A stretch of 64,000 nucleotides of DNA from Parietichytrium sp. I65-24A (Eukaryota; Sar; Bigyra; Thraustochytrida; Thraustochytriidae), in assembly GCA_012862575.1 (NCBI GenBank), contig BLSF01000005.1, positions 744,001 through 808,000 of the forward strand, given 5' to 3'. Under the pieces are notes generated by a model. It did no database searches and was not told where the DNA came from. It was given only the letters and a program-made list of their open reading frames with translations. Below, piece by piece: positions 1-9,448 of the stretch (position 1 is the stretch's first letter; every line of letters starts with the position of its first letter). A program made the position numbers and the translations under genes.

Positions 1-1907
1 TTCCTGCGCCACGATGAGGTCCCGACTTGTGCACTTGAGAGGAGTTTAGTTTTGCCAGCTTCACTTGGCCGGCAAATTAATGGAACCCTCTGTTCAGAGC
101 ACGAATACAAATCCGTCATTTGGCGGCGCACGCCACTTTGTGTCTTGTATGAGGATTTGGAAATCTGAAATCTGAATTCTGAACTCTGAATTCTGAATTC
201 TACAGATCGAGAGTGCGTGCGAGCGGGCAAATTTGTGCACTGTACTGGCGTGACTGTGAGGTGAGCCTGTTTCCTTCCTGCGGCACTTGTGCACACTGAT
301 CGTTTGCTGTGAATCGAACCCCAAGTTCGCATCGCTTTGCTCAAGTGGCGTGATGACTCTAGCACAGTGGAACACTGGCCCGTGCCGCCCGTGTTTGACG
401 AGCGGTCGGAGCAAAAAGGAACACAGCGATTCGTCCCAACGATTGCTAGACTATTATGTTAGATGATGTTGGGCTGCGAGAAGTGCCGAGAAAGGCCTAT
501 GCTTTCCTAGAAATGGAGGAAGCGCAACCATTTCGTGTCAGCGCAACAACTCTCCAGGGTGTGCGCTTGCAGCATCTTGATTGACGATTGGGTCTCACCG
601 CCCTACGGTACAAGCTAGCATGGCTAGGTAGAGGTTAGTATAAGTCGTGCTATCCCAGGTCAACACCTGGTACGAGTACTAGTACTGAGTACTGGTGCCT
701 ACAGAAGCGCACAAAAAGAAATGTTATCTGGTTGGTTTGTCTGGTGTGTCTGCTGTCCGAAACAGCCATGCGTTTCACAGTTAAGCAGCTCAGAACTCCG
801 CCTTGACTTTTTTTACATCGAAATTCAATTATTTCGTCATTCCATGGCTCGCCTCATAACTTACCAACTTTTTTCTTCGTCGTCGTTGGGTTTTCTGTGC
901 GAAAGCGAGAAAGAGAACGTTCAGTTGCCAATCGCTCAGAGTTTGTAACTTGCGTGCCAACGGACGATGGATGTGATGAATGCGGTGAAGTACTCCTAGT
1001 GTTAGAATGCGTATCGAACCTTGGCAAATCTTCTTGCCTTCACAACCTTCGCAGTCAATTCTTGTTTTTTTAAAAGATGAAAACCTTTCTGAAACTGCTC
1101 CTTTCTCCGAGGATCTTCAAGGCGAGGTCTGCCTCACAGATCTCACGGACCTCACAGTTTCACTGCTTGTGGCGGTCCGAATTGTCTGGGATGGGATGTT
1201 TTGAAGTGATCCTGGGGCAGCTTGAACTCGAGTAGCGGGTGTCCGACCGACCTGAAGACCTGAAGCGTCTGCCACTCACTGACTATGAGCTACTCAGTAC
1301 CGAGTAAGTCTACGCAAGATTGGTGACTTGACAAAAGGATCGGGAAGATCGGGAGACCGTACATTTCGAAAGCCGTCAGAGCTAGCCTCGCGGTTTATGA
1401 AAGCTTGACAAAAATGCCCGCGGACAGAGTTTAACTTTCTTTATATTTATCTTTTACAAATTTGAGAATTGAGCAGATTTGACACGCTCCTTCCACATAT
1501 CTTAGGCAACGGTGATAGTTAGTTCTGGAGGTCGAGATGCCATGCCTGTCGCTCACATCTCTAACAGCCTCGAAGGCGCCCCTTTTCTTTCTGAGTTCTC
1601 AACTCTGAACTTTCAATTTGCCATCTCGGCGCCTCGGCGCCTCGGCGTGGGTGCCGTGAACCCAAACGTTCGCTCTCTTGAATCTCTCACAACTCGAAAG
1701 CGAAAGGACATTAGTAAACTTTCGCTTGGAAACAAAAGAGCAACCTATCTGCCTAAACTGAGCATCGACAACAGAACGAGTCCAATAAGTCCAATGGCCG
1801 CTGCAGAACATCAGTTCAGAACAAACCAAAATTCAACTATTTTTTCAGAACTCAGAACTTACAGAATATCAGCGGAGAAAGGGGAAGGAAGATGTTGTTT
1901 TGACAGT

Positions 1908-2366
1908 GAGTACTGACAGTGAGTACTGAGTACTAGTACACAAGTGGTTTGATCAAGATAAATGGCAAGAGAAAAGAGAGATGGCCTCTGACCATTCTCG
2001 CCATTGGAGCCCATCCAAAACATTCCAACACCCTCTGCTACCACCCCTACCAGTCTTCCCGCAAGACGTCGCAAGACACGCCAGGGCCCACTAGGAAACG
2101 CTACTCAATCATCCAGATCAACTAGATTAGCAGACACCGGAGAGAGAGTACTCACTGTCAGTACTCGTACTCGTACCTTCATTCAAAGGGCTAAACTGAC
2201 TGGGACTAAGGAAAAGGAAGGAAGAGGCGAGTATTTTTGAGAGGTCGTCGTGAGAGACATTGAGAGTCGAGAGAAAAAAGATGGAGTTGGAGGAGCAACC
2301 GAGCAACAGAGAGAGAGAAAAGAAAGAAGGAAAGAGAGCGGACGAGAAAGCCAAGTACTGAGTACA
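1908..2366. promoter_or_regulatory. Cluster of GTAC palindromes upstream of the bZIP gene
   Basis: Three closely spaced groups of AGTACT/GAGTAC-type palindromes lie at 1908-1940, 2148-2177 and 2354-2366, about 700-1100 bases upstream of the bZIP ATG. Each contains several copies of the GTAC core, some flanked by the same CAGTGAGTACTGAC-like context. GTAC is the core bound by plant and algal SBP-box factors, but no binder is known here. A regulatory role is inferred from repetition and position only. Confidence 0.35.
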
Positions 2367-2470
2367 CTCTACGGACTTGTTCCAGAGGCCCGTTGGCGCA
2401 CAGAGAGAGAAGGACAGACAGACACACAGAGAGAGAGAGAGAGATTGAGAGAGAGATCAGGAGAGGCAGT
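2220..2470 (+). repeat. GA-rich (polypurine) tract
   Basis: The plus strand is strongly purine-rich, with GAGAGA runs, most regular around 2400-2460. It lies 580-830 bases upstream of the bZIP start on the sense strand. Similar sense-strand purine tracts precede other genes in the window. Confidence 0.7.
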
Positions 2471-3050
2471 GGGCTGTGGAAGAAGAAAGGGTGTGCCAGG
2501 GTCGGTCTTTGGAATATCTGCGCCTGTGTTTTCAAGTGTAGGCTGGAGTGGACGTGCCAGGGACTTGGGCACATCACTCCGCGTCCACACTCAAGTAGCC
2601 AAAAGTGATTGAATTTCTGCCAGTCACCGGCGTGTGAACACAGAGAGAGCAGTTCGCGTTGGCTCGTCAGTTCAGAAACTCCGAGCAGAACTCAAGGTGG
2701 TATGAAAAGAGAAGGGCACACCGTTTGCACTCTTTACTTTTGATCCAACTTGCACTGGCTGTTTGCCGCTGAAAAACACTCACCTCGAAATCGCACTCAT
2801 TTCTCCCGAAGAAAAACGCGTGCTCCTCTGGTTGTCAGCTAGAATTCGCGCGAAAGCAGCTGTGAGTGAGTACAACGAAAGAGCTGCCACTGGTTGCCCA
2901 TCTCATCCAGACCCGCCAAGTAACAAAAGGAGGGCGGCGCAAACGAAGGTAACCTTCAAGTGAGCGATTGAGCCCAGCCGGCAGTTCCGTATCATTCGTG
3001 GCCAAGCAAACTCGCCGCTTTCGATCATACCCCACCTGGCACCGAGCACA

Positions 3051-4322
3051 ATGGAGGTCGTGGACGTTGCAGTGAAGAGAAGACGGGAACGAATCGCCGA
3101 AGCGAGTCGTAAGTGTCGCGCCAAACAAAAATTTGAAATGGAAAACCTGAGAAAAGAAAACAAAGACTTGAAGGATGAGCGCGAGCATTTTAAAGCAAAG
3201 ATCAAGCAGCTTGAGTCGCAAGTGGAGAACAACATGAGCACGTCCGATGTGAAAGCCATCGTCGAGAATAGCGCTCTGCGAATGGAAATCGAAATGCACA
3301 AGAAGTTTATCGATTCTTTCATCAAGTTAGCACAGATGCCTGATTCGCTGAGTGGTCACAGACTTCTTTGCCGTGAAGGCGCAGAGTCCGCCCAAGCCTA
3401 TGTGCAGGGACTCGTTGCCGACTCTCAAACTTCTTGGGACAAGTTGGAGATGCCTCCGAATATGGCCGTGCCAGTGGAGGACTTTGCGCTTCACTACTGC
3501 TTCCGAGAGAGCTTTTTCGGCGAGCAGGAGGGAAAGAGAATGCAGAGATTCAACCTCAGGCTGGATATGACCTTTCCCGGGGTGAAGGCGGAAAACATCG
3601 CGGACTACTATTGGAATTTATACAACAGCAGCGAAGAGCAGAGGATGTGCTTTGGGCTCAAATCGCTGGAGCTTGAGCAAATAGATATGCCTGACAAGGA
3701 TACACGGCTCATGTACAATCGCAAGACATGGAAGTCCCCGCTGCACTCACCAGATGATGTGTCCTACTCGGAGCAAGATCAAGATGTCGTATTTATATGT
3801 AACAGGCATGAAACCATTATGCCGAGGTCGTCTTTAAGACCCCCAAACGGATCACTCGGCTCCGTCAATGGGAGCGTGTCTGGAGACTCCACGAACAACA
3901 GCGCTCAAAACGCCAACAGCATGTTGGGCGAAAATTTCATCGGCAAGACTCGTGTTCTGTCCATCGCTATGACCTCGACTCGCTCAACCCACGAAACACT
4001 GAAAACATACCAGCTGGATAATGAATGCGCAGCTGCATTTTCTCCAAATTCAAATAGGGAAAATATCGAAAGCGAGGGGGATGAGCTGCACCACATCACA
4101 TCGGTCATCACCCAAGGGGCTCTGTGCTGGGACGACGAGAAGAGGAATGGGGCACGCCTCATATGCGTCATCTCCTACCCAGAGGAGTTCCGTTGGCTTG
4201 ACTTCAGCTTTCTTGATCTAGTAGATAACCAAGGGCAGGTCAAACCCCGATTCGCGCACCTCTTGGTCGGAATTACAAGCAGACTTTTTCAGGTTATTTG
4301 CGCCAAGGCGCCATGTTCATAG
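3051..4322 (+). CDS. bZIP transcription factor with a C-terminal START-like region
   Basis: A 423-residue intronless protein with a real ATG start. Residues 9-27 form a bZIP basic region and the zipper follows with L33, L40, F47, L54 and M61 in heptad register. The R of the N-x7-R signature is R23, but the normally invariant Asn is Ile15, in the run ERIAEASRKCR. Such Asn substitutions are known in oomycete bZIP families and are expected to alter DNA specificity. The remainder (about 130-423) is globular, with a serine/asparagine-rich insert near 260-300. It loosely resembles the lipid-binding START/Bet v1 fold, which is inference from pattern and spacing. The start codon lies unusually close to the basic region, so an unseen upstream exon is possible. 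Likely a nuclear regulator; target unknown. Confidence 0.8.
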   Translation: MEVVDVAVKRRRERIAEASRKCRAKQKFEMENLRKENKDLKDEREHFKAKIKQLESQVENNMSTSDVKAIVENSALRMEIEMHKKFIDSFIKLAQMPDSLSGHRLLCREGAESAQAYVQGLVADSQTSWDKLEMPPNMAVPVEDFALHYCFRESFFGEQEGKRMQRFNLRLDMTFPGVKAENIADYYWNLYNSSEEQRMCFGLKSLELEQIDMPDKDTRLMYNRKTWKSPLHSPDDVSYSEQDQDVVFICNRHETIMPRSSLRPPNGSLGSVNGSVSGDSTNNSAQNANSMLGENFIGKTRVLSIAMTSTRSTHETLKTYQLDNECAAAFSPNSNRENIESEGDELHHITSVITQGALCWDDEKRNGARLICVISYPEEFRWLDFSFLDLVDNQGQVKPRFAHLLVGITSRLFQVICAKAPCS

Positions 4323-4637
4323 ATGTGATTTGGTTTTCTTGATCAGTGTATTCGAGTAACATAACTTTTTTTCCACCCTCTACCTTCCCCGCCATGCTGA
4401 CGGCTTTTAGAGTTGTGCTGTCATGCACTGCTTCCTTGGCCCACTATACGCTCCGCATCAAGGGAATAAACTCTAGAGCTAGCCACGTTCTTCAAGGTAT
4501 TAGCTCCCATTTGAGAACTGAGTGATTTAAAAATGAACAGGTTTTAAAAATAGGGAACTCCTTCGAGCCACTCCGACGAATATACATGCAAAGCGAATAT
4601 TGAAGTTCTCTCTCTACTAGATAGTAGACTCTACCTT
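4323..4637. other. Short convergent 3' intergenic spacer
   Basis: The bZIP gene and the JmjC gene converge here. The spacer holds their presumed 3' ends, including an AATAAA at about 4465. No other feature is seen. Confidence 0.6.
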
Positions 4638-6217
4638 TTAGTTCTCAAGCTTTAACACCCCGCAATCGACAAGAATCGCCACCCAGTCGCGTTGCTCAAT
4701 CACAGCTTCGTCGAGACTGAGCTGCTTCAAAGTCATTGATGAAGGGAAAACCTCCAGAGCTTTGTCCAAGAGCTTGCGAGCTGCGCTAGGAAGATCGCGG
4801 AAACCTTTGTCCGAAGGAGTTTGTGGGCCCATGTGCTCTTTGCGAGCATTCTCAAAAGTGAAGTACACCCGGATTTTGCTATTCTCATCGGCTTCGTTAT
4901 TTCCATCTCCATCTTCGCTCTCGTTCTCCTCCTCACCGTCGTCATCAACATCCTCAAGCCCGATGACATGGACTACATCTGGAGACACTAGCCGAAAGAG
5001 AGTGTCGATTGTGATAGACGACGCGGTCAGTTTCTTGTTCTTATTTTTTCTTGCCTTCTTGCTGCCCGGGAGCTTTGGCAGTGCGTCGTTTTGCTCCTTT
5101 GGTGGCGGAGGGAGACGGCTGGTGAAAAAGTCCAGCGCGTACTCATCCACTGCCTCATGGAAAGCTTGGCTGACGGTCTCGTCGGTGTCGATATTGCTGG
5201 TTTCCAGCTCAGTTGCTAATTTGCGCAACAGCCCTGCTACGTGCTTTGCAAATTCGGTGGGTTGCTGATTGCGATCAGCTCTCCACACCCCATTCTCCTT
5301 GAGGTACGCCACAGGAAGACCTGCTCTAAAGGCTGGGTCGGATGAGGCAGCGGCGTCAAGCATTTTCTTCGTCGCCACGTCAAGAAAGTTGTAGTACGAA
5401 TGTTGTTGCTGCGTTGATAAGGTGATGTGCACCGAGCTCTTAGAAGAACCGGCCTCAGCATAGTGGATTGTGCCTCGTGGCATGTAGAGAAGGTCGCCTG
5501 GCTTCATTTCGAGCTCCGCGATTAATGGGCCGAGGGACTCCAAATCCTCGCTGTACTCAAGAGGCATTACTTGATGCTCTTCACTTGCTCTGGAGAAGCA
5601 TCCCCACAACGTGAATTAGTCCGATGAGATCCTCCACAATATCAATACCCAGAGCGAACTTACTGATGAAGCTTCCATTTCTTTGTGCCTTGTGTCTGAA
5701 CCACAAAAACCTCAACATCGTCGTAGTGTGGCGCAAGACCCTGCGTACCTGCAGCTGTGAGGTAGACGTTGGCTCCCCACAAGCTGGAAAATTCGCCTTC
5801 CAGAGCTTCCATTTGTTTCCAGAGCTCTTGGGAATAGCGCTGAGGTTGAAAGAATTGGATCGTTGCACCTTCTTTGGCCTCCAGAAACTTCTTGATATCC
5901 TTTGATTTGGCCACCTTGCCCTCTTGATGCACAACCTCTTTCTTCCCTGAGGGGCAGTTTACTACGTTCATATCGGCCCCATACGCCATCGTTCGTTTGT
6001 CCACGAGTTGCAGAAGACTCTCTACACCAAACAGCTCGCCGAGCTTCTGTTTCTCGGGGTCGCTTTTAACGCGCGAAATGTGCAAAGGCTTTTTCCCCCA
6101 GTATGTCTCGAAGAACTCCTTCACAGAAATATTCGCGCCCAAGAGCCATTTCAAGCCCTGAAACTCTTTGGTGCCCGGCGCGAGCCTTGGTCGCTTGGCT
6201 TGCCTCTCGTCCGACAT
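4638..6217 (-). CDS. RIOX2: JmjC ribosomal oxygenase, RIOX2/MINA53-like (two exons)
   Basis: Exon 1 is 6217-5664, the intron is 5663-5590 (74 bp, GTAAGT...CTCCAG) and exon 2 is 5589-4638, giving 501 residues. The iron-binding facial triad is visible as H164-x-D166 (in APHYDDVEVF) and H227 (in PRGTIHYAEAG), as in the JmjC histidyl hydroxylases RIOX1/NO66 and RIOX2/MINA. The spacing and the flanking motif MKPGDLLYMPRGTIH fit RIOX2 best. RIOX2 hydroxylates a histidine of a large-subunit ribosomal protein, in the nucleolus. The C-terminal third should form the dimerisation and winged-helix part; it contains an acidic stretch and a lysine-rich segment. The frame is open upstream to a TTG at 6325, but the first in-frame ATG is at 6217. 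A GTAC cluster lies 170-195 bases upstream. Confidence 0.85.
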
Positions 6218-6985
6218 TGGCTTTTTCTCTTCTTGGCTTTGACTCTGAGCTTTTGCCGCCTGTCGCTCAAAACCTCTCCGGTTACTTGCGCGCTGTGCGG
6301 AGTAGAGTTGGCTCACGTTACTCAAGCATGGTCAGCAATCGGTATACTCCATACCCCGCCAGTCATTCCACGATACGCGATACTGACTGTGAGTACCGAG
6401 TACCGGTACAGACAGTGGAGTCCATGCGCTCCAGCACTAGAGTATCTAACTAGCTGTTCGTTTTGCTGTCATGTAAGAGTTCCGAATGCAGTGATGGGTG
6501 CGTGCTTCCAAGTATTTCCAAGTGCTGACACTGACTACTAGGAGTATTCCCGAATGAGCAGTTTTGAGCGATAGTGAGCAGCGGTAAGCCGGTGACCCAT
6601 GCAATGAGATCCTGGACTGATATGAGAACCAGTGAGGTAGCATCGCGTCGCAAGCTCGATGGCAGCAGGGCCAGCATGCACGCTGGTTGCCTCGAACGCC
6701 AAGTTCGTTTTGCGGACTGGTCGGGGAACCAAAACTTGCTCGCTAATTGCTGGCAACTGAAAACTCTGTTCTGAAAACTCTGAACTGAAAGCCACTGGAA
6801 CCCAGCCTGGGAATATTCATACTGGCTGAGAGCACTCGGACAACAATCTATGGGGAAATTGTAAATTCTATTCTAAACACTTTTTAACATTTGAAGGAGC
6901 CAGCGATGCAACACGAGACCGCTGGCCATCAACATTACACGAGTATACAGCATAAAATACACACATAAATAAATTCCTGGGGCCT
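6218..6985. other. Tandem-gene spacer with GTAC cluster
   Basis: Lies between the JmjC gene and the 3' end of the CDF gene, both on the minus strand. It contains a GTAC-palindrome cluster at 6391-6410. Apparent frames of up to 85 codons look accidental. Confidence 0.55.
6391..6410. promoter_or_regulatory. GTAC-palindrome cluster upstream of the RIOX2-like gene
   Basis: GAGTACCGAGTACCGGTACA carries three GTAC cores within 20 bases, 174-193 bases upstream of the minus-strand ATG at 6217. Regulatory function is inferred from recurrence of the motif in other upstream regions. Confidence 0.35.
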
Positions 6986-8020
6986 TCAGTTGTGGGGCAA
7001 TTTTTCATACTGTTCAACGGCATGAATCATGCGCTGGCGCCTCCAGGTCTTATAGAGCAAAACCACGGAAGCTAAAAAGATCAACGAGCATACTACCAAA
7101 GAACCGACCGCATCAGCGCGCACACTGTCGCCGTCCGTCGCGTACACATACACAGAGGTCACCAGCACCGTGATCGAACGAAGGGTGTCCGCTGAGAGGT
7201 GCACTAGAGCAGAGAAGATATTGAGATTTTTGGACCAGGAGTCCTCGACCTCCAGTGATATAGAGCTTGACGCATGGTTTCGCGCACCGCGAGCCTCGAA
7301 CGCCACACCATCCTCCAAGGAAAATTCGCCGCTGTCCGATATTGCACGTTGTCGTTCCATCTCGAAACTCACGCTTGGTCGTTGGCGGCACTCAACCTCG
7401 TGATGGTGAGAAGACGATGTGAAGTCTGTCAGGAAAAATGCAAAGCAAGAAACGACATTCATGACCAGATTCACCGCCGAGAATAAATACATGATCTGAG
7501 GGTTCACCGGATCGACGCCTATCTCGCTGTGAAGCCTCAGGCTGGCATCGTAAGTGATGTACGCGGTCACAAGTATAAGGGCGACAGCGCTGACGTACGC
7601 TACCCTCGTGTCGCGCTTTTGACTGTGCATCTCGACCGCCCTTGCATCTGCAATTGAGTCAAAGTCGTGTAGCTTTTGGTGCTCCGCGAAGATATTTAAC
7701 GCATATGTAATGGAGTCCACAGCCATAGTAAAACAGTCCCCATACATCGACAAGCTGTTGGCAATGGTGGCCCCCACGAATTGCGCAATCATGAAACCTG
7801 TGGTGAGGAAAAAAACGAAATACAACGCCTGGATGCTCGACATGGCGGGGCAGACTGACGATAAGGTACACTGTCGCATATTGAAGCAGCCAAGGCAACT
7901 CGCCGACCTTGAATCGTGGCTCTTATTTTCCTCTCGGGCGCGCTCCACCTCGAAGAAAGAGGTCTGCCCGAAGCTGTGAACTGGCTCGAGGTGGTCCTCG
8001 TCCATCTTGCAAGACGGCAT
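6986..8020 (-). CDS. Cation diffusion facilitator (CDF) metal transporter
   Basis: A 344-residue intronless membrane protein with an ATG start. Six hydrophobic spans are seen at about 62-87, 91-113, 138-161, 175-198, 267-294 and 302-323, the CDF layout. CDF proteins export Zn2+, Mn2+ or Fe2+ from the cytosol in exchange for protons. TM5 keeps the metal-site pair H274-x3-D278 (HLSAD). In TM2 the expected His-x3-Asp is Thr98-x3-Asp102 (TMAVD), so one of four site ligands is replaced. A loop between TM4 and TM5 carries three consecutive histidines (205-207) and a serine-rich stretch. The C-terminal domain after TM6 is very short (about 20 residues) compared with the usual 80-100. Metal specificity cannot be read from sequence. 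A second ATG five codons in could also serve. Confidence 0.8.
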   Translation of the reverse strand: MPSCKMDEDHLEPVHSFGQTSFFEVERAREENKSHDSRSASCLGCFNMRQCTLSSVCPAMSSIQALYFVFFLTTGFMIAQFVGATIANSLSMYGDCFTMAVDSITYALNIFAEHQKLHDFDSIADARAVEMHSQKRDTRVAYVSAVALILVTAYITYDASLRLHSEIGVDPVNPQIMYLFSAVNLVMNVVSCFAFFLTDFTSSSHHHEVECRQRPSVSFEMERQRAISDSGEFSLEDGVAFEARGARNHASSSISLEVEDSWSKNLNIFSALVHLSADTLRSITVLVTSVYVYATDGDSVRADAVGSLVVCSLIFLASVVLLYKTWRRQRMIHAVEQYEKLPHN

Positions 8021-9448
8021 GTATGTATGTGCTTGTTTGTTTGTGTGTGTTTCTACTTTTGCTACAGCTCACAGGTATCTACACCTTGATCTCCGCCAAC
8101 GCCCCACCCAACCAACTCCTACCGAGCGCAGTTCAGGGCGGCTTGTTTGGCGGAGTAGATCCCACCCCTTCACTCTTTACAGCTGGCCTGAACGACCTTG
8201 CGCCTCTCTGCCTCACTTCCTCACTGCCACTCTTCTCTCTCTCTCTCTCTCTGTACCCTCTCAGGGTTCTCCCCTCTCTCTGTCTCCCTCCTTCCCTCCC
8301 TCCGTCCGTCCCTCTCCCTATCTCTCTCTCTTTGCGTGTCTCAGTCTCTCCAAAGTTTTCGAGTTCACTCTTTGCTCATTGCTCACCGTCTTGCTTACCA
8401 TCAGCACTTACCATCGTCTATAGATGGAGACTATGGAGACTGTAAGGTCTCGTGGTAGATGACGATGCGATAGCAAGTGGTAGCAAGCTCAGTGGCAATC
8501 AATTTGTATGGCACTACCAAGACTACCAAGTAGGTAAATAGTGGCAAGAGTGCAGAATGTTACTGTGCGATTTAAGGGAGGAATAGCCACGCTATTGTCG
8601 TAGCACTGGCTATTTCAGCACCATTGGCATTCATGTTGGAGGTACTGGCACCCTAGCACTGAGTAGTGCTAATAGACCTCTGCTACCACGTCTCGTGGAA
8701 CCAACTGAATCTGAACAATGGCACATGGCACACAATGAACACAACTGGCTCAGCACCTTTCGTACCTCGCTGAGCAGTTCAGCCTTCTCTGTGAGGTGCC
8801 AATGCGCAAAATTGCAAAAAGTAAGCATCGAAAGAACTGAAGAAACGAAAACATTCGACCAGGAATGATCAGAGGAAAGAAACAAGCTTGTTCTTGATCA
8901 ATGTTCATTGAAAAGTCTCTCAGGCGTCTCACGCGAGCCGATCCCAGGGTACTAGCTACTGTTTTACGATATGATATACTACTCTAAAGAGCTGGTGACC
9001 CCGTTTAGGCGCTACTAGGTAAGCAGGTCGTAGTGGGATGATCTGTGACATCTAAGTCGTATAGTTCGTATAGCATGCACACTGATAGACGAGCTTGAGC
9101 GTAATTAAAAGCAGCATGACTAGTATCGACTCGGCTTAGCACATGCTTATCACAGGCTTAGCGCCGGCGTATCTCGCACTATGCAGAGGAGCACTTGGTA
9201 CTAGGTCATACTCTAGCTAGGTCATAGGTGAGTACAGTGAGCAAGGTTATGCGGGAAGTGAGTTTTCCGAGGGCGATTTGTGGACGATGGATGATGATCA
9301 TCATGAGCTCATGAGCTCTGTGCATGCTGTGCAAGTGTGCATGCTGCATTGGTTCCAGTCGTGAAGGAGTCGCGAACGCGATTCGACTGGCTCTTGAAAG
9401 CGGATAGGCGCCGCTGCGAAAGTGCATTCCCTGTGACCAACAATCGCG
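8021..9448. other. Divergent promoter region between CDF and sorting-receptor genes
   Basis: About 1.4 kb with no convincing gene. A CT-rich stretch at about 8210-8350 is purine-rich on the CDF sense strand. The middle is plain mixed sequence with scattered GGTACTAG-type words near 8950 and 9198. Open frames here, including a CT-rich one of 178 codons, are low-complexity artefacts. Confidence 0.6.
8210..8350 (-). repeat. CT/GA microsatellite-like tract
   Basis: Runs of TCTCTC and CCTCCC repeats lie on the plus strand, so the tract is purine-rich on the sense strand of the CDF gene. It starts 190-330 bases upstream of that gene's ATG. Confidence 0.75.

Larger units (their letters stand above)
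1..3050. other. Gene-free 5' region upstream of the bZIP gene
   Basis: No open frame here looks like a protein. The longer ones (about 100-134 codons) are low-complexity or overlap one another on opposite strands. The region holds GTAC-palindrome clusters at about 669-695, 1908-1940, 2148-2177 and 2354-2366, and a purine-rich tract at about 2220-2470. The last few hundred bases are probably the promoter and 5' leader of the bZIP gene. Confidence 0.6.

Noticed and set aside
300-400. GGGGTTCGATTC on the minus strand, resembling a tRNA T-loop
   Set aside because: The stem bases do not pair and no cloverleaf could be drawn around it.
94-414. 106-codon minus-strand frame near the left end
   Set aside because: Contains repeats of GAATTCTGA-type sequence and no domain-like order; ends in low-complexity sequence.
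1512-1916. 134-codon plus-strand frame
   Set aside because: Overlaps a minus-strand frame, has no recognisable motif and lies in a GTAC-rich and GA-rich upstream region.
7909-8445. 178-codon plus-strand frame
   Set aside because: Mostly Leu/Ser/Pro from a CT-rich tract; antisense to the CDF gene's first exon region and promoter.
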